Assembly: GCF_007846095.1 (NCBI RefSeq)
Contig: NZ_VOEI01000003.1
Location: 248,001-312,000, forward strand
Reading direction: 5' to 3'
Source: Mucilaginibacter achroorhodeus
Lineage (GTDB): Bacteria > Bacteroidota > Bacteroidia > Sphingobacteriales > Sphingobacteriaceae
DNA length: 64,000 nt
The notes under the pieces are model-generated. The model ran no database searches. It had not been told where the DNA came from and saw nothing but the letters and a program-made list of their open reading frames with translations. Below, piece by piece: positions 43,726 through 52,800 of the stretch; the first letter of the stretch is position 1; each line of letters starts with the position of its first letter. The position numbers and the translations under genes were made by a program.

Positions 43726-43796
43726 TTAGTGAATAGACAACATTAAGTTGGGAGTGATTGAAAATTTAATCACAAGGTAAACCTCTTATCGACCAC

Positions 43797-44510
43797 TCAC
43801 CCCTCACTATCTAGGTAATAATGCCTGATGCAATTTAGTCTTTCGTCCAATTCGTAAATTAAGGGAGTTGCTGTTGGAATATCCAGCTTTGCAACATCAT
43901 CATCACTAAGGTTTTCAATATATTGCACCAGTGCTCTTAAGCTATTGCCGTGCGCGCAAATGATCACCTTTTTGTTTTCGCGAATTGCCGGCACAATACT
44001 CTCGTGCCAGAACGGTAAGGCACGCACCATGGTCTCACTTAAATTCTCTGTTAAAGGTAATTCGCGGTATGTTAGGTCACGGTAGCGCAAGTAATGGCCG
44101 GGAAAGCGTTCATCCTGCTCGGTAATAGCAGGTGGGTGCTCATGCGGGAATCGACGCCATTTATGTACCTGCTCCTCTCCATATTGCGCAACGGTTTCAT
44201 CTTTGTTTAAGCCCTGAAGCGCACCATAAAAACGCTCATTTAAACGCCATGATTTATGAATCGGTATCCAAAGATTATCCATTTGCTCCAAGGCAAAATG
44301 CATGGTTTTAATACTCCGTTTTAGTACAGATGTAAAACCGATATCAAACGTGTACCCTTTTTCGGCAAGTAGTTTACCGGCTTCTATGGCTTGCTGTAAA
44401 CCGTTTTCGGATAGGTCTACATCTGTCCAACCTGTAAAGCGGTTTTCCAGGTTGTAAATACTCTCTCCGTGGCGTAACAGCACCAATTTCTGTATTTCTT
44501 CTTGCGCCAT
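43797..44510 (-). CDS. gpmA: 2,3-bisphosphoglycerate-dependent phosphoglycerate mutase
   Basis: A 237-residue dPGM of glycolysis, interconverting 3- and 2-phosphoglycerate. His14 in [18 protein letters not shown] is the phospho-acceptor, [17 protein letters not shown] is the substrate loop, and [10 protein letters not shown] holds the second catalytic His. It is full length. It is convergent with the S9 peptidase and divergent from the acetate transporter gene, with about 100 bp between. Confidence 0.97.
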   Translation of the reverse strand: MAQEEIQKLVLLRHGESIYNLENRFTGWTDVDLSENGLQQAIEAGKLLAEKGYTFDIGFTSVLKRSIKTMHFALEQMDNLWIPIHKSWRLNERFYGALQGLNKDETVAQYGEEQVHKWRRFPHEHPPAITEQDERFPGHYLRYRDLTYRELPLTENLSETMVRALPFWHESIVPAIRENKKVIICAHGNSLRALVQYIENLSDDDVAKLDIPTATPLIYELDERLNCIRHYYLDSEG

Positions 44511-44549
44511 ATTATTTTTGCTAACACGTTTTAGTAACGCTTAAAACGC

Positions 44550-44557
44550 TATGTTTG
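44550..44557 (+). promoter_or_regulatory. Candidate -7 element for satP-like gene
   Basis: TATGTTTG is a perfect TAnnTTTG match, 52 nt before the transporter ATG. The -33 position shows only TTT. Confidence 0.45.
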
Positions 44558-44608
44558 TTAATTGATTTTGTTTAGATTGCATTATAAACCAATTTAACCT
44601 TAATTATT

Positions 44609-45193
44609 ATGATACCAACCACACCTGTCGCCGTCAAAAACGAAATTGCCAATCCTGCTCCTTTGGGGCTTTGCGCATTTGGTCTCACCACCGTTTTGTT
44701 GAACATCCATAACGCAGGATTTTTTGACATGAATGCTATGATACTGGCAATGGGCATATTTTACGGAGGCCTCGCTCAAATAATAGCCGGCATCGTTGAA
44801 GTTAAAAAGAACAATACATTCGGTTTAACAGCTTTTACATCTTATGGTTTTTTCTGGTTGTCATTAGTAGGCTTGATTGTGACGCCTAAACTTGGTTGGG
44901 CACCAAAACCATCAGAAACAGCAATGTGCGCTTACCTGTCAATATGGGGAGTTTTCACTTTATGCTTATTTTTTGGCACGCTTAAATTGAGCAGGGCATT
45001 ACAGTTTGTCTTTGCATCATTGACAATTCTTTTTTTCTTATTGGTTTGGGGCGATGCCAGCGGAAACGAAACCGTAAAGCATTTTGCAGGCTTTGAAGGA
45101 ATAATATGCGGACTATCTGCCATTTACACCGGTATTGCCAACGTACTAAATGAAGTATATAACCGAACCGTTTTACCAATCGGGGCAAAATAG
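44609..45193 (+). CDS. satP: Acetate/succinate transporter (GPR1/FUN34/YaaH family)
   Basis: A 194-residue membrane protein with six predicted helices. It carries the family signature [18 protein letters not shown] (13-30) and HNAGF shortly after. Relatives such as E. coli SatP move acetate and succinate as proton-coupled or channel-like transport. Starts 99 bp from the divergent gpmA and is followed after 34 nt by an SRPBCC protein, perhaps in the same transcript. Substrate by family only. Confidence 0.9.
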   Translation: MIPTTPVAVKNEIANPAPLGLCAFGLTTVLLNIHNAGFFDMNAMILAMGIFYGGLAQIIAGIVEVKKNNTFGLTAFTSYGFFWLSLVGLIVTPKLGWAPKPSETAMCAYLSIWGVFTLCLFFGTLKLSRALQFVFASLTILFFLLVWGDASGNETVKHFAGFEGIICGLSAIYTGIANVLNEVYNRTVLPIGAK

Positions 45194-45227
45194 CATCGTT
45201 TAATTGTTTTCTTGCTAACTTGCGCAA

Positions 45228-45608
45228 GTGAAAGATTACAAAAAATATTACGTTATACCTGCCACACCCGAAGAACTGTACATGGCATTGACAAACCCTC
45301 TAACTATTCAATTATGGACGGGGGAATCTGCGGAGATGTCAGCCGAGCCCGGATCTGAATTCTCTCTTTGGGAAGGTGCGATCGTTGGCAAAAACCTGGA
45401 ATTTGAACAGAATAAAAAAATTGTTCAACAATGGTATTTCGATGGCCAGCCGGAAGAGTCAATTGTGACCATTAAACTCCATCCTGACAAACATGGTACA
45501 TCTGTTGAATTAAGACATACAAACATCCCCGACGAGGCCTACGATGATATTACGGAGGGCTGGAACGAAACCTACATGGGCGGATTAGAAGACTTTTTCT
45601 CGTTTTAA
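45228..45608 (+). CDS. START-like SRPBCC domain protein
   Basis: A 126-residue single-domain SRPBCC/AHSA1-type protein (YYVIPATPEELYMALTNPLTIQLWTGE opening in outline, then KIVQQWYFDGQPEESIVTIKL and DDITEGWNETYMGGLEDFF). It belongs to the group of small hydrophobic ligand-binding or co-chaperone-like domains. The start is GTG (45228), as no ATG is available upstream in frame and the fold begins there. It is followed by a strong terminator, and its neighbour upstream is the acetate transporter. No specific ligand can be named. Confidence 0.83.
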   Translation: MKDYKKYYVIPATPEELYMALTNPLTIQLWTGESAEMSAEPGSEFSLWEGAIVGKNLEFEQNKKIVQQWYFDGQPEESIVTIKLHPDKHGTSVELRHTNIPDEAYDDITEGWNETYMGGLEDFFSF

Positions 45609-45623
45609 TTCCAATGCTCTACA

Positions 45624-45666
45624 AAACAAGAAAGCCACTCTTTATTGAAGAGCGGCTTTCTTGTTT
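45624..45666. terminator. Bidirectional terminator between the SRPBCC gene and ompA
   Basis: A 19-bp stem (45624-45642 and 45648-45666) with one mismatched position on the plus strand (a G-U wobble on the minus) and a 5-nt loop. Both ends are A/T-rich, suiting both converging genes. Confidence 0.88.
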
Positions 45667-45681
45667 AACAGTATTTGTTGC

Positions 45682-47040
45682 TTAGTAAAGAGTAAACTCT
45701 ACACGACGGTTTTTCTGACGACCTGCTGCAGTTTTGTTACTTGCAATAGGTTGAGTTTGACCGTAACCTGTAGCCTCGATACGAGATGGATTTGCACCTT
45801 TCTCAACAAGGAATGTTTTAACAGATTCTGCACGGTCTTTAGATAAACGCATGTTTAAGTCTTTAGAACCGGTGTTATCAGTGTGACCTGCTAATTTCAA
45901 GCTGAAGTTTTTATCAACCAATAAGCGGGCTACTCTCTCCAAACTTGGGTATGATTTAGCGCGAATGGTAGCTTTACCTAAGTCGAACTCAAGATTTTTG
46001 ATTGCTTCGTTCACTACACGGCGGTCTTCTTCGGTAACAACTACTACCGGTTTAGCCAACGGACAACCAGAACCGTCCACTGCAGTACCTGCAGGTGTGT
46101 TAGGGCATTTGTCGTTTACATCAACTACACCGTCGCCATCGCTATCAGTGGTTAGTTTAGCCAAATCTGCTTTGGTTGCATCTAAATCACTTCTTAGCTG
46201 TGCACTATTTGCTTTTTCAGCATCAATTTGTGCTTGTAGCATTTGCTTGGTTTGCGCATTTTTCCATAAGTACTCTGTACGCATAGAATTAACCGGGTTG
46301 TAGGAAGCTAACTCCGGTTTTCTGCCGCCACCTAAAGCGAACTCTAAACCAATGTGCGCATAAGAGAACCTATCATTAGTTGATCCGGTTTTGTTGCCAT
46401 CGAAATTATCAGAGCCAACAAAATTAACGTTGTAACCCAAATCAAGGTTAACGCCCGATCCTAAACCAATTTTAAGACCTAAACCAACAGGAATAAAATA
46501 TTCGGTTATGCTCTCGTCATTGCTTTTAAAATTAACAGGAGAACCGCCATCAGGATTTAAAACAGGTTTGTAACCCATCATACCCCAGCCTGCTGTAACA
46601 TATGGGCGGATTGCGCTTTGGTGATGCATCCAGTTAATATTAGCAAGGGTGATATTGGCACTTAAACTCGCTGCATAATTTAACTTGGTTTCAAATGCAG
46701 CCGGCGTTCCCGGTTGGCCGTTTTCGCCACTTACTTTACCTCTAAAGAAATCGGCCTGGATACCGAACGCTGGTAAAATTTGTTTTTTAATGTAAGCGCC
46801 ATAACCTAATTGACTTGTTGGGTTTCTAAAATCCTGACTTCCATTAGGACCAAAGATCGTGTATGGTGTAAGTAAACCACCATTTACACCAATAGACCAC
46901 GTGCGGAACGCGCCGTCGCCTGAAAATGGTTGTACATAATTTTTGTTAGTTGCCATTGTGTCTGGCGATTGGGCAAATAATTTTCCGCCAACCATCAAAC
47001 CTGTCATCAGTAGGGATGCTTTTTTTAGATGTGTTTTCAT
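45682..47040 (-). CDS. OmpA-family outer-membrane protein
   Basis: A 452-residue outer-membrane protein with signal peptide (about 1-23, KLFAQ). Residues about 45-250 form an OmpA-like beta barrel with alternating hydrophobic strands, followed by a Gln/Ala-rich helix (about 265-300). A thrombospondin type 3 repeat (DSDGDGVVDVNDKCP, calcium-binding) comes next, then a C-terminal OmpA domain (about 335-452, LAGHTDNTGSKDLNMRLSKDRA) that binds peptidoglycan. It ties the outer membrane to the cell wall. A 336-bp leader upstream suggests strong or regulated expression. It is monocistronic between a terminator and that leader. Confidence 0.94.
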   Translation of the reverse strand: MKTHLKKASLLMTGLMVGGKLFAQSPDTMATNKNYVQPFSGDGAFRTWSIGVNGGLLTPYTIFGPNGSQDFRNPTSQLGYGAYIKKQILPAFGIQADFFRGKVSGENGQPGTPAAFETKLNYAASLSANITLANINWMHHQSAIRPYVTAGWGMMGYKPVLNPDGGSPVNFKSNDESITEYFIPVGLGLKIGLGSGVNLDLGYNVNFVGSDNFDGNKTGSTNDRFSYAHIGLEFALGGGRKPELASYNPVNSMRTEYLWKNAQTKQMLQAQIDAEKANSAQLRSDLDATKADLAKLTTDSDGDGVVDVNDKCPNTPAGTAVDGSGCPLAKPVVVVTEEDRRVVNEAIKNLEFDLGKATIRAKSYPSLERVARLLVDKNFSLKLAGHTDNTGSKDLNMRLSKDRAESVKTFLVEKGANPSRIEATGYGQTQPIASNKTAAGRQKNRRVEFTLY

Positions 47041-47376
47041 GTTGCTCGTTTTTAGGTTTCCTGAGAAAATGCACTCAAGGTTACTCCGGCAAGGGCAACA
47101 TTAATGCCATCAGAGTTTTTTTAAGCAGTGATAGCAGTTTGAACTACCAGTATGTTTAGCTGATTACGCGTTTAAACGCTGATTTGACACTAACACATGT
47201 CCGCATTATACACCTGCACAAAAGTCGACTTCTTACAACTTTTAGCTTTATCGCTTTTGTGTGACCTTAAAACTATACAAAAAAGGTATGCAATACCTAA
47301 ACTATCTATGTTTTAAACACACTTGAAATCAGAAAAAAGAAACAATTTATATTGAATATTAGAAGAGCGAAACTGC
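47041..47376. other. Gene-free leader between osmC-like gene and ompA
   Basis: No coding frame or RNA gene could be supported here. It holds A/T-rich DNA with a short palindrome AGGTAT-GCA-ATACCT (47284-47298) followed on the minus strand by TTTTTT, which might be a weak terminator for the upstream OsmC-like gene. No clear -33/-7 pair was found for ompA. Confidence 0.6.
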
Positions 47377-47805
47377 CTATGATGCAGGGTGGATGATCAC
47401 TTCCCATTTAATATCAGCACCGGCTTTATATAAAGTAGCAGCTACCGAGCAGTATTTGTCTAAAGAAAGTTCAATGGCTTTTTTTGCCTTGTCCTCATCA
47501 ACAGTACCATATAAATGAAATTCGAGATCAATATCTTCCCACAATGACGGTTCTTTGCCGGCCTCGCGGTCACCCTTGATAACCATCTTGTAATCAACAA
47601 CATCCTGGCGCTGTTTCTTCAATATGGTGATCACATCAATAGCGCTGCATCCGCCCAAACCCATCAACAACATTTGCATTGGGCGTACGCCATAATCCTT
47701 GCCTCCGCTTTCTGTACTGCTGTCCATTTTTACGGTATGGCCATATTCGTCGGTGGCTTCAAAACCAAAATCGCCGCTAACCCGGGAAAGATTTATAGTA
47801 GGCAT
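47377..47805 (-). CDS. OsmC/Ohr-family peroxiredoxin
   Basis: A 142-residue OsmC-family protein with the two catalytic cysteines in LGGCSAIDVITIL (about Cys54) and LDKYCSVAATL (about Cys118). The family reduces organic hydroperoxides in the cytoplasm with a thiol partner. It is one of two OsmC-type proteins in the window (the other at 55750-56160), and the two differ much in sequence. It lies 62 nt after a DinB-family gene on the same strand. Confidence 0.9.
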   Translation of the reverse strand: MPTINLSRVSGDFGFEATDEYGHTVKMDSSTESGGKDYGVRPMQMLLMGLGGCSAIDVITILKKQRQDVVDYKMVIKGDREAGKEPSLWEDIDLEFHLYGTVDEDKAKKAIELSLDKYCSVAATLYKAGADIKWEVIIHPAS

Positions 47806-47867
47806 ATGTAATGTTTTTATTGCGCTAAGTTAAGCTTTTATTCAAAAACCTACCACAAAGCAACTCA

Positions 47868-48302
47868 TTAGCTTATTTGATAAAGATGATGCTGCAGGTG
47901 CTCGATGTAATCTGCTGCCAAAAATTCAACAGTATGTAAATTGACTCCGTGTTTACCGGTATCGCACAGAGCAACTCTCCTTTCAGGAGGATAATGTTTA
48001 AGTACCCTGGCAATTTGATAATTAAGGTGCTTCCATAGCTGTATGAGGTCTTTTGAACTTGCCTCGCTATAGTATTGTGCTGCAACCCACTCATCCTGAT
48101 GATAAATAAGCTTAAATCCGTCTTCATAGGTTGCCCTTACAAAACGCTGAAGGTTCACGTTTGCACTATCTATCAAATGACCCAAAATTTCTTTGTTGTT
48201 CCACTTCCCCATATTTACAATATTATCCCAATCAACGATTTCTGCCTTCGCATCTACAAAATCATTTACGGCATTTTCTAATTCAAAGGCTTTGTCTTCC
48301 AT
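47868..48302 (-). CDS. DinB-family protein
   Basis: A 144-residue helical-bundle protein of the DinB/YfiT-like superfamily. It shows the metal-site positions NKEILGHLIDSA (His about 46) and the C-terminal ADYIEHLQHHLYQ with two His, while the middle His (YHQDEW) is nearby. Such proteins may bind Zn or Ni and act as thiol transferases or have unknown roles. Divergent from the SpmAB-like gene by 77 bp; possibly cotranscribed with the downstream OsmC gene. Confidence 0.82.
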   Translation of the reverse strand: MEDKAFELENAVNDFVDAKAEIVDWDNIVNMGKWNNKEILGHLIDSANVNLQRFVRATYEDGFKLIYHQDEWVAAQYYSEASSKDLIQLWKHLNYQIARVLKHYPPERRVALCDTGKHGVNLHTVEFLAADYIEHLQHHLYQIS

Positions 48303-48379
48303 ATAATTTCAGTGTATAAATCTGCTAAAAGCGGTTAATTATTCAAAATAGATTATCTTCATCCCTGTAAACATTTATC

Positions 48380-49618
48380 ATGGCCTTAAATTATATCTGG
48401 ATAGCTTTCTTCATTATTGCCTTTGTTATCGCCTTTATCAAAATGGTTTTCTTTGGCGATACTGATGCATTTAAGCTATTGGTAGATGGCATGTTTGATA
48501 GCTCAAAGGCATCGGTAATGGATATTGCCTTGCCACTTGCAGGTAACATGATACTTTGGCTGGGTATCCTCAATATTGGCGAACGCGCAGGTGCCATCAA
48601 CTTTTTGTCGCGCGTTGTTGGGCCGTTTTTAAGCCGTTTGTTTCCTGAGGTTCCGCGCAATCACCCTGCAACCGGCCAAATGATGATGAACTTCTCAGCT
48701 AATTTATTGGGTTTAGATAACGCTGCAACTCCGCTGGGTTTAAAAGCCATGGGAAGTTTGCAGGAACTTAACCCCAACAAAGATACCGCATCTAATGCGC
48801 AGATCATGTTTTTGGTACTGCATACGTCCGGTTTGCAATTGTTGCCGGTAACCATTATCGCTCAGCGGTTTATACTTCATGCTAAAGACCCAGCTGATGT
48901 TTTACTGCCTTGCATTATAGCTACTTACGTAGCTACAGTTGTAGGGATGATCGCTGTTGCTATCTGGCAAAAAATAAACTTGTTTGATAAGGTGGTGATT
49001 GCCTGGCTTGGCGGTTTAACGTTATTTGTTGGCGGGCTGGTTTGGTTTTTTACTACACAGCTCGATAAGTCGCAGATTACCACGGTATCAAAAGTGAGCA
49101 GCAATTTTTTACTTTTTGCCATCCCGGTGATATTTATTATCGGCGCGATGCGTAAAAAGGTAAATGTATTTGAGAGCTTTATAGATGGCGCAAAATCCGG
49201 TTTCGATGTTACCATCAAGATCATCCCATACCTGGTTGCCATGCTGGTTGCCATAAGCGTGCTACGTACCAGTGGCGCACTTGATTATCTCAACAGCGGC
49301 GTAAAATGGGCTGCGGTACAAATGCACCTCGACACGCGTTTTGTAGATGCGCTACCTGTTGCCTATATGAAGCCCTTAAGTGGTTCAGGCTCAAAGGCCA
49401 TGATGATCAGTACCATGCAAACCTACGGGCCGGATAGCTTTGCAGGTAGACTTGGTTCGGTATTCAACGGTTCGGCAGATACTACTTTTTATATTGTGGC
49501 GCTTTATTTCGGTTCCGTTGGTATCAAAAAATCACGATATGCTATACCGGCAGGCCTGCTGGCAGATCTTGCCGGTGTGATAACAGCAATTTTTGTTTCT
49601 TATCTTTTCTTTGGATAG
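48380..49618 (+). CDS. SpmA/SpmB-like nucleoside-recognition membrane protein
   Basis: A 412-residue integral membrane protein joining two nucleoside-recognition (Gate) domains, equal to SpmA plus SpmB fused. N-half motifs: MVFFGDTDAFKLLVDG and the conserved NLLGLDNAATPLGLKAMGSLQEL (about 112-134). C-half motifs: NVFESFIDGAKSGFDVTIKIIPYLVAMLVAIS and KPLSGSGSKAM. In Bacillus SpmA/SpmB help dehydrate the spore core; in this non-spore former the fused form has unknown substrate, probably a small molecule or ion. Apparently monocistronic. Confidence 0.88.
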   Translation: MALNYIWIAFFIIAFVIAFIKMVFFGDTDAFKLLVDGMFDSSKASVMDIALPLAGNMILWLGILNIGERAGAINFLSRVVGPFLSRLFPEVPRNHPATGQMMMNFSANLLGLDNAATPLGLKAMGSLQELNPNKDTASNAQIMFLVLHTSGLQLLPVTIIAQRFILHAKDPADVLLPCIIATYVATVVGMIAVAIWQKINLFDKVVIAWLGGLTLFVGGLVWFFTTQLDKSQITTVSKVSSNFLLFAIPVIFIIGAMRKKVNVFESFIDGAKSGFDVTIKIIPYLVAMLVAISVLRTSGALDYLNSGVKWAAVQMHLDTRFVDALPVAYMKPLSGSGSKAMMISTMQTYGPDSFAGRLGSVFNGSADTTFYIVALYFGSVGIKKSRYAIPAGLLADLAGVITAIFVSYLFFG

Positions 49619-49756
49619 TCGGCTTAGTGTGCTTGAAGGTTCTTTGCAACGCTTAACTATCAACCTATTACGTGTAAGTTGTCATGCATATTTCCCTTGT
49701 AATCAGGTGATCAACTGATAATCTTTTTTATCATGCAACCGTATGGCGGCACCGTG

Positions 49757-49790
49757 CGTATAAAAGCCCGTGTAACATATATGTTATACG
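49757..49790. repeat. Nested palindrome upstream of the PKD adhesin
   Basis: A perfect 14-bp palindrome TAACATATATGTTA (49773-49786) lies within a wider pair, CGTATAA (49757-49763) and TTATACG (49784-49790). It is 41 bp upstream of the adhesin ATG and could be an operator or a weak terminator. Confidence 0.45.
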
Positions 49791-49827
49791 CCCTGGTTTA
49801 AACGAATTGATTATTGACGGACGCTTG

Positions 49828-52800
49828 ATGGGCAAAAATTTTACCAAAAATTTATTCATTGTTTTTGCGTTGCTTGTTAGTTGGCAAAATTTACAAGCAC
49901 AGACTATAACAATAGGCGCAGTAGATCCGGGTCCGTATGGGCAAGGCTCAACTATTGCAGCGCCAATTACTATTGACAATACCTCCGGCTGCATCAATTT
50001 ACCAACCAACGTATTCAAGCTTTATTTATCGGATGCCTCGGGTAACTTTGGCTCACAGGTGCAGATCGGGAGTTATACCGGTTTTTACGCAACCTTTGTA
50101 AATGGTATCATCCCAACAGGAACCCCTGCTGGTGCAGGCTACCGCGTTAAAGTAGTATCAACAATTCCTGCGGTTACGAGTACGATATCGGCACCGTTCT
50201 CGATCAACACCTCTGCCGGTGTTATAGCTGCCACATCATCACAAACGCTCGGTTCAGATCCCGAAGTTTTTGGTACTTGTGTAGGTTCGCCAGGGATAAC
50301 GCCTTATTCGTTTATCAATAATTCCACTGCCGGTTCTATGGTTACCGGTACCTTCATAAACGAATTTGACAAAGCCGTAGAGGCGACAAATCAATCATTT
50401 CCAACTAACTTTAATGCCAAGGCAAGTAATTATACTGTTGTTGTAAAGGCTGTAAACGGAGGCACTGTTGGTACAAAAGCTTATTCGCTGATCAATAATA
50501 TCGTCTTCCGTAATCTTGGAGGCAGCGGCGATAACGTCTACTGTCTCGGCGCATCATCAGTAGCGAACTTTACCGTTACCATTGATGCAGGCGCTAACAA
50601 CGGCATCAGATATAACTATCCCGGAATGACTTATAAAGTCAGTTGGGGCGACGGCACTACAAGCGTTTATACCTATTGCCAATTGGTGGCTGATAATGGT
50701 GTACTATCTCATACCTACACACGGTCTTCTTGCGGTAACAAGCCGGACAATCAGAATATAAACGTATTTAAGGTAGATATAACGCCGGTAAATCCCTACT
50801 GTTCTACAACCGTAACGCCATCCTCCGCGTATGCGAAAATATTAAGCCCACCTACTAACCGTTTTAGTTACCCGGTAGCAGCATGTACCAACACCCCGGT
50901 GAAATTTGATAATACATCAGAACCGGGTATGGATCCCAACAGTACCAGCCTGCAATGCCAAAATCAAAATGCGCAATACACCTGGCTTGTTGATGATGTT
51001 GCAGTAGCTTTCAATAAAAACCTAAACGATCCATTTATTTATACCTTTACAACTCATGGTGTTCACAAGGTTACCCTCCGGTTACAAAACAATACGGGTT
51101 TATGTACTGCTGCAGACGCTTCGGAAAACATTTGCGTACAGGATGCCCCCATTCCAAATTTAGATCTTCCAACACAAGCCTGCCTTAGTTCCGGATCGAT
51201 AACGCCGGTAAATACTTCAGTTGTGGATGAAATCTGCAATACCAGCACAACGTATAACTGGGTAAAAGTATCGGGGCCGGCGGGTGTAACTTTTAATGCA
51301 GCGCTTAAAACACCAATTTTAAACTTTACACAAAGAGGTGTTTATCAATTCAGGTTAGATATTACAACTCCAAGCTGTGGTACTGTTCAGGGGCCGGTTA
51401 AAACCATAGTTGTGAATGATACTCCTATTGCCACCCTTTCTCCAAACACCACAATATGTACAGTAAATTCGCCCGTCAATTTCGATCCAAATGCAGGCGA
51501 TACTAAAACCATTTTGACGGGCACCGCTCAACCCGATGGCACGACTTACACCTGGACGCTTGATAACGGTGCTACTTTTGCAACCGGCAGCGATATCCAC
51601 AGCCAATATCCGCAGATCATCTTTCCCGTCGTTGGAAATTACACGATAACCGTTACACATCAAAACAATTGCGGTACATCAACATCTACTCAGGAAATAA
51701 CGGTTGCGCAGGGTCCTACCGTAACAGCAACAGCCACGTCTCCTATTTGTGAGGGTAATGCAGCCAGTGTCACCGGCTCTCCCGGCGTTGGCGGTATTGT
51801 CACCAAAATAGAATGGTCAACAGCCTCAGGTGGCACTTTTGCAGATAAGAATGCAACGTTTACAAGCTATACACCATCAGCAGCAGACATTGCCGCCGGG
51901 CAGGTTGTGCTAACCTATACTGTTACAACATCATTGGGCGGCGCCTGCGGTACAGTGTCAAAAAACGTTGTGGTACAAATAATTAAAAAGGCTACTGTAA
52001 CAAGCTTAGCTACAGACGGAATATGCAGCGGAGTAAATTTTAAATACACTATAACATCGGCAACTGCAACAGATTTTTCATGGACGGCAGCGCTGACAAG
52101 TGGTACTGCAACCGGCTTTGGTGCAACCGGTAGCGGAAACACCATCAACGACCTGATAACCAACACCAGCAACAGTAATGCTACGGTAACTTATACCATA
52201 ACGCCATTTACAAATGGTTGCCCCGGTACACCATTTGCGCTAACGCTTATCGTTTATCCTCAGGCTATCGGCGGTACAGCTACTGCAGATCAAACTACGG
52301 TTTGTGCCGAGGGGAATTCGGGGAAAGTAACGTTAGCAGGATACTTGGGTAATATAGTATGGCAGCAATCTGCAGATGGCGGTACAAACTGGACTGATAT
52401 AACGCCATTACAAACAAGCCCGACCTATAATTACGTCAATCTTACTCAAACAACTGTTTTTAGGGCGCGGTTAACAAGCGGAAGTTGTGGCATTGCAAAC
52501 TCTGCACCGGCTACAATAACTGTAACACCTACAACACCAGCCGCCAACGCCGGTGCCGATCCTACAGGTTTATGTGCTACCACAGCTTACACTTTACAAG
52601 GTAACGATCCGAGGACGTTTGTTGGAGAATGGACACAGGTATCCGGGCCGCCGGTTACCTTTGCAAATGCCGCCAAGTATAATACTGATGTAACCGGCCT
52701 TGCAGCGGGCAACACATACACATTTAGATGGACCATTAAAGGTTTATCACCTTGTGGAGATAAATCTGATGATGTGGTTGTGAGGGTAAATCCGGATGTT

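Noticed and set aside
47284-47298. Terminator-like palindrome AGGTAT-GCA-ATACCT with T run on the minus strand
   Set aside because: The stem is only 6 bp with a 3-nt loop, so it was mentioned only as a weak possibility for the OsmC gene and not called as a terminator.
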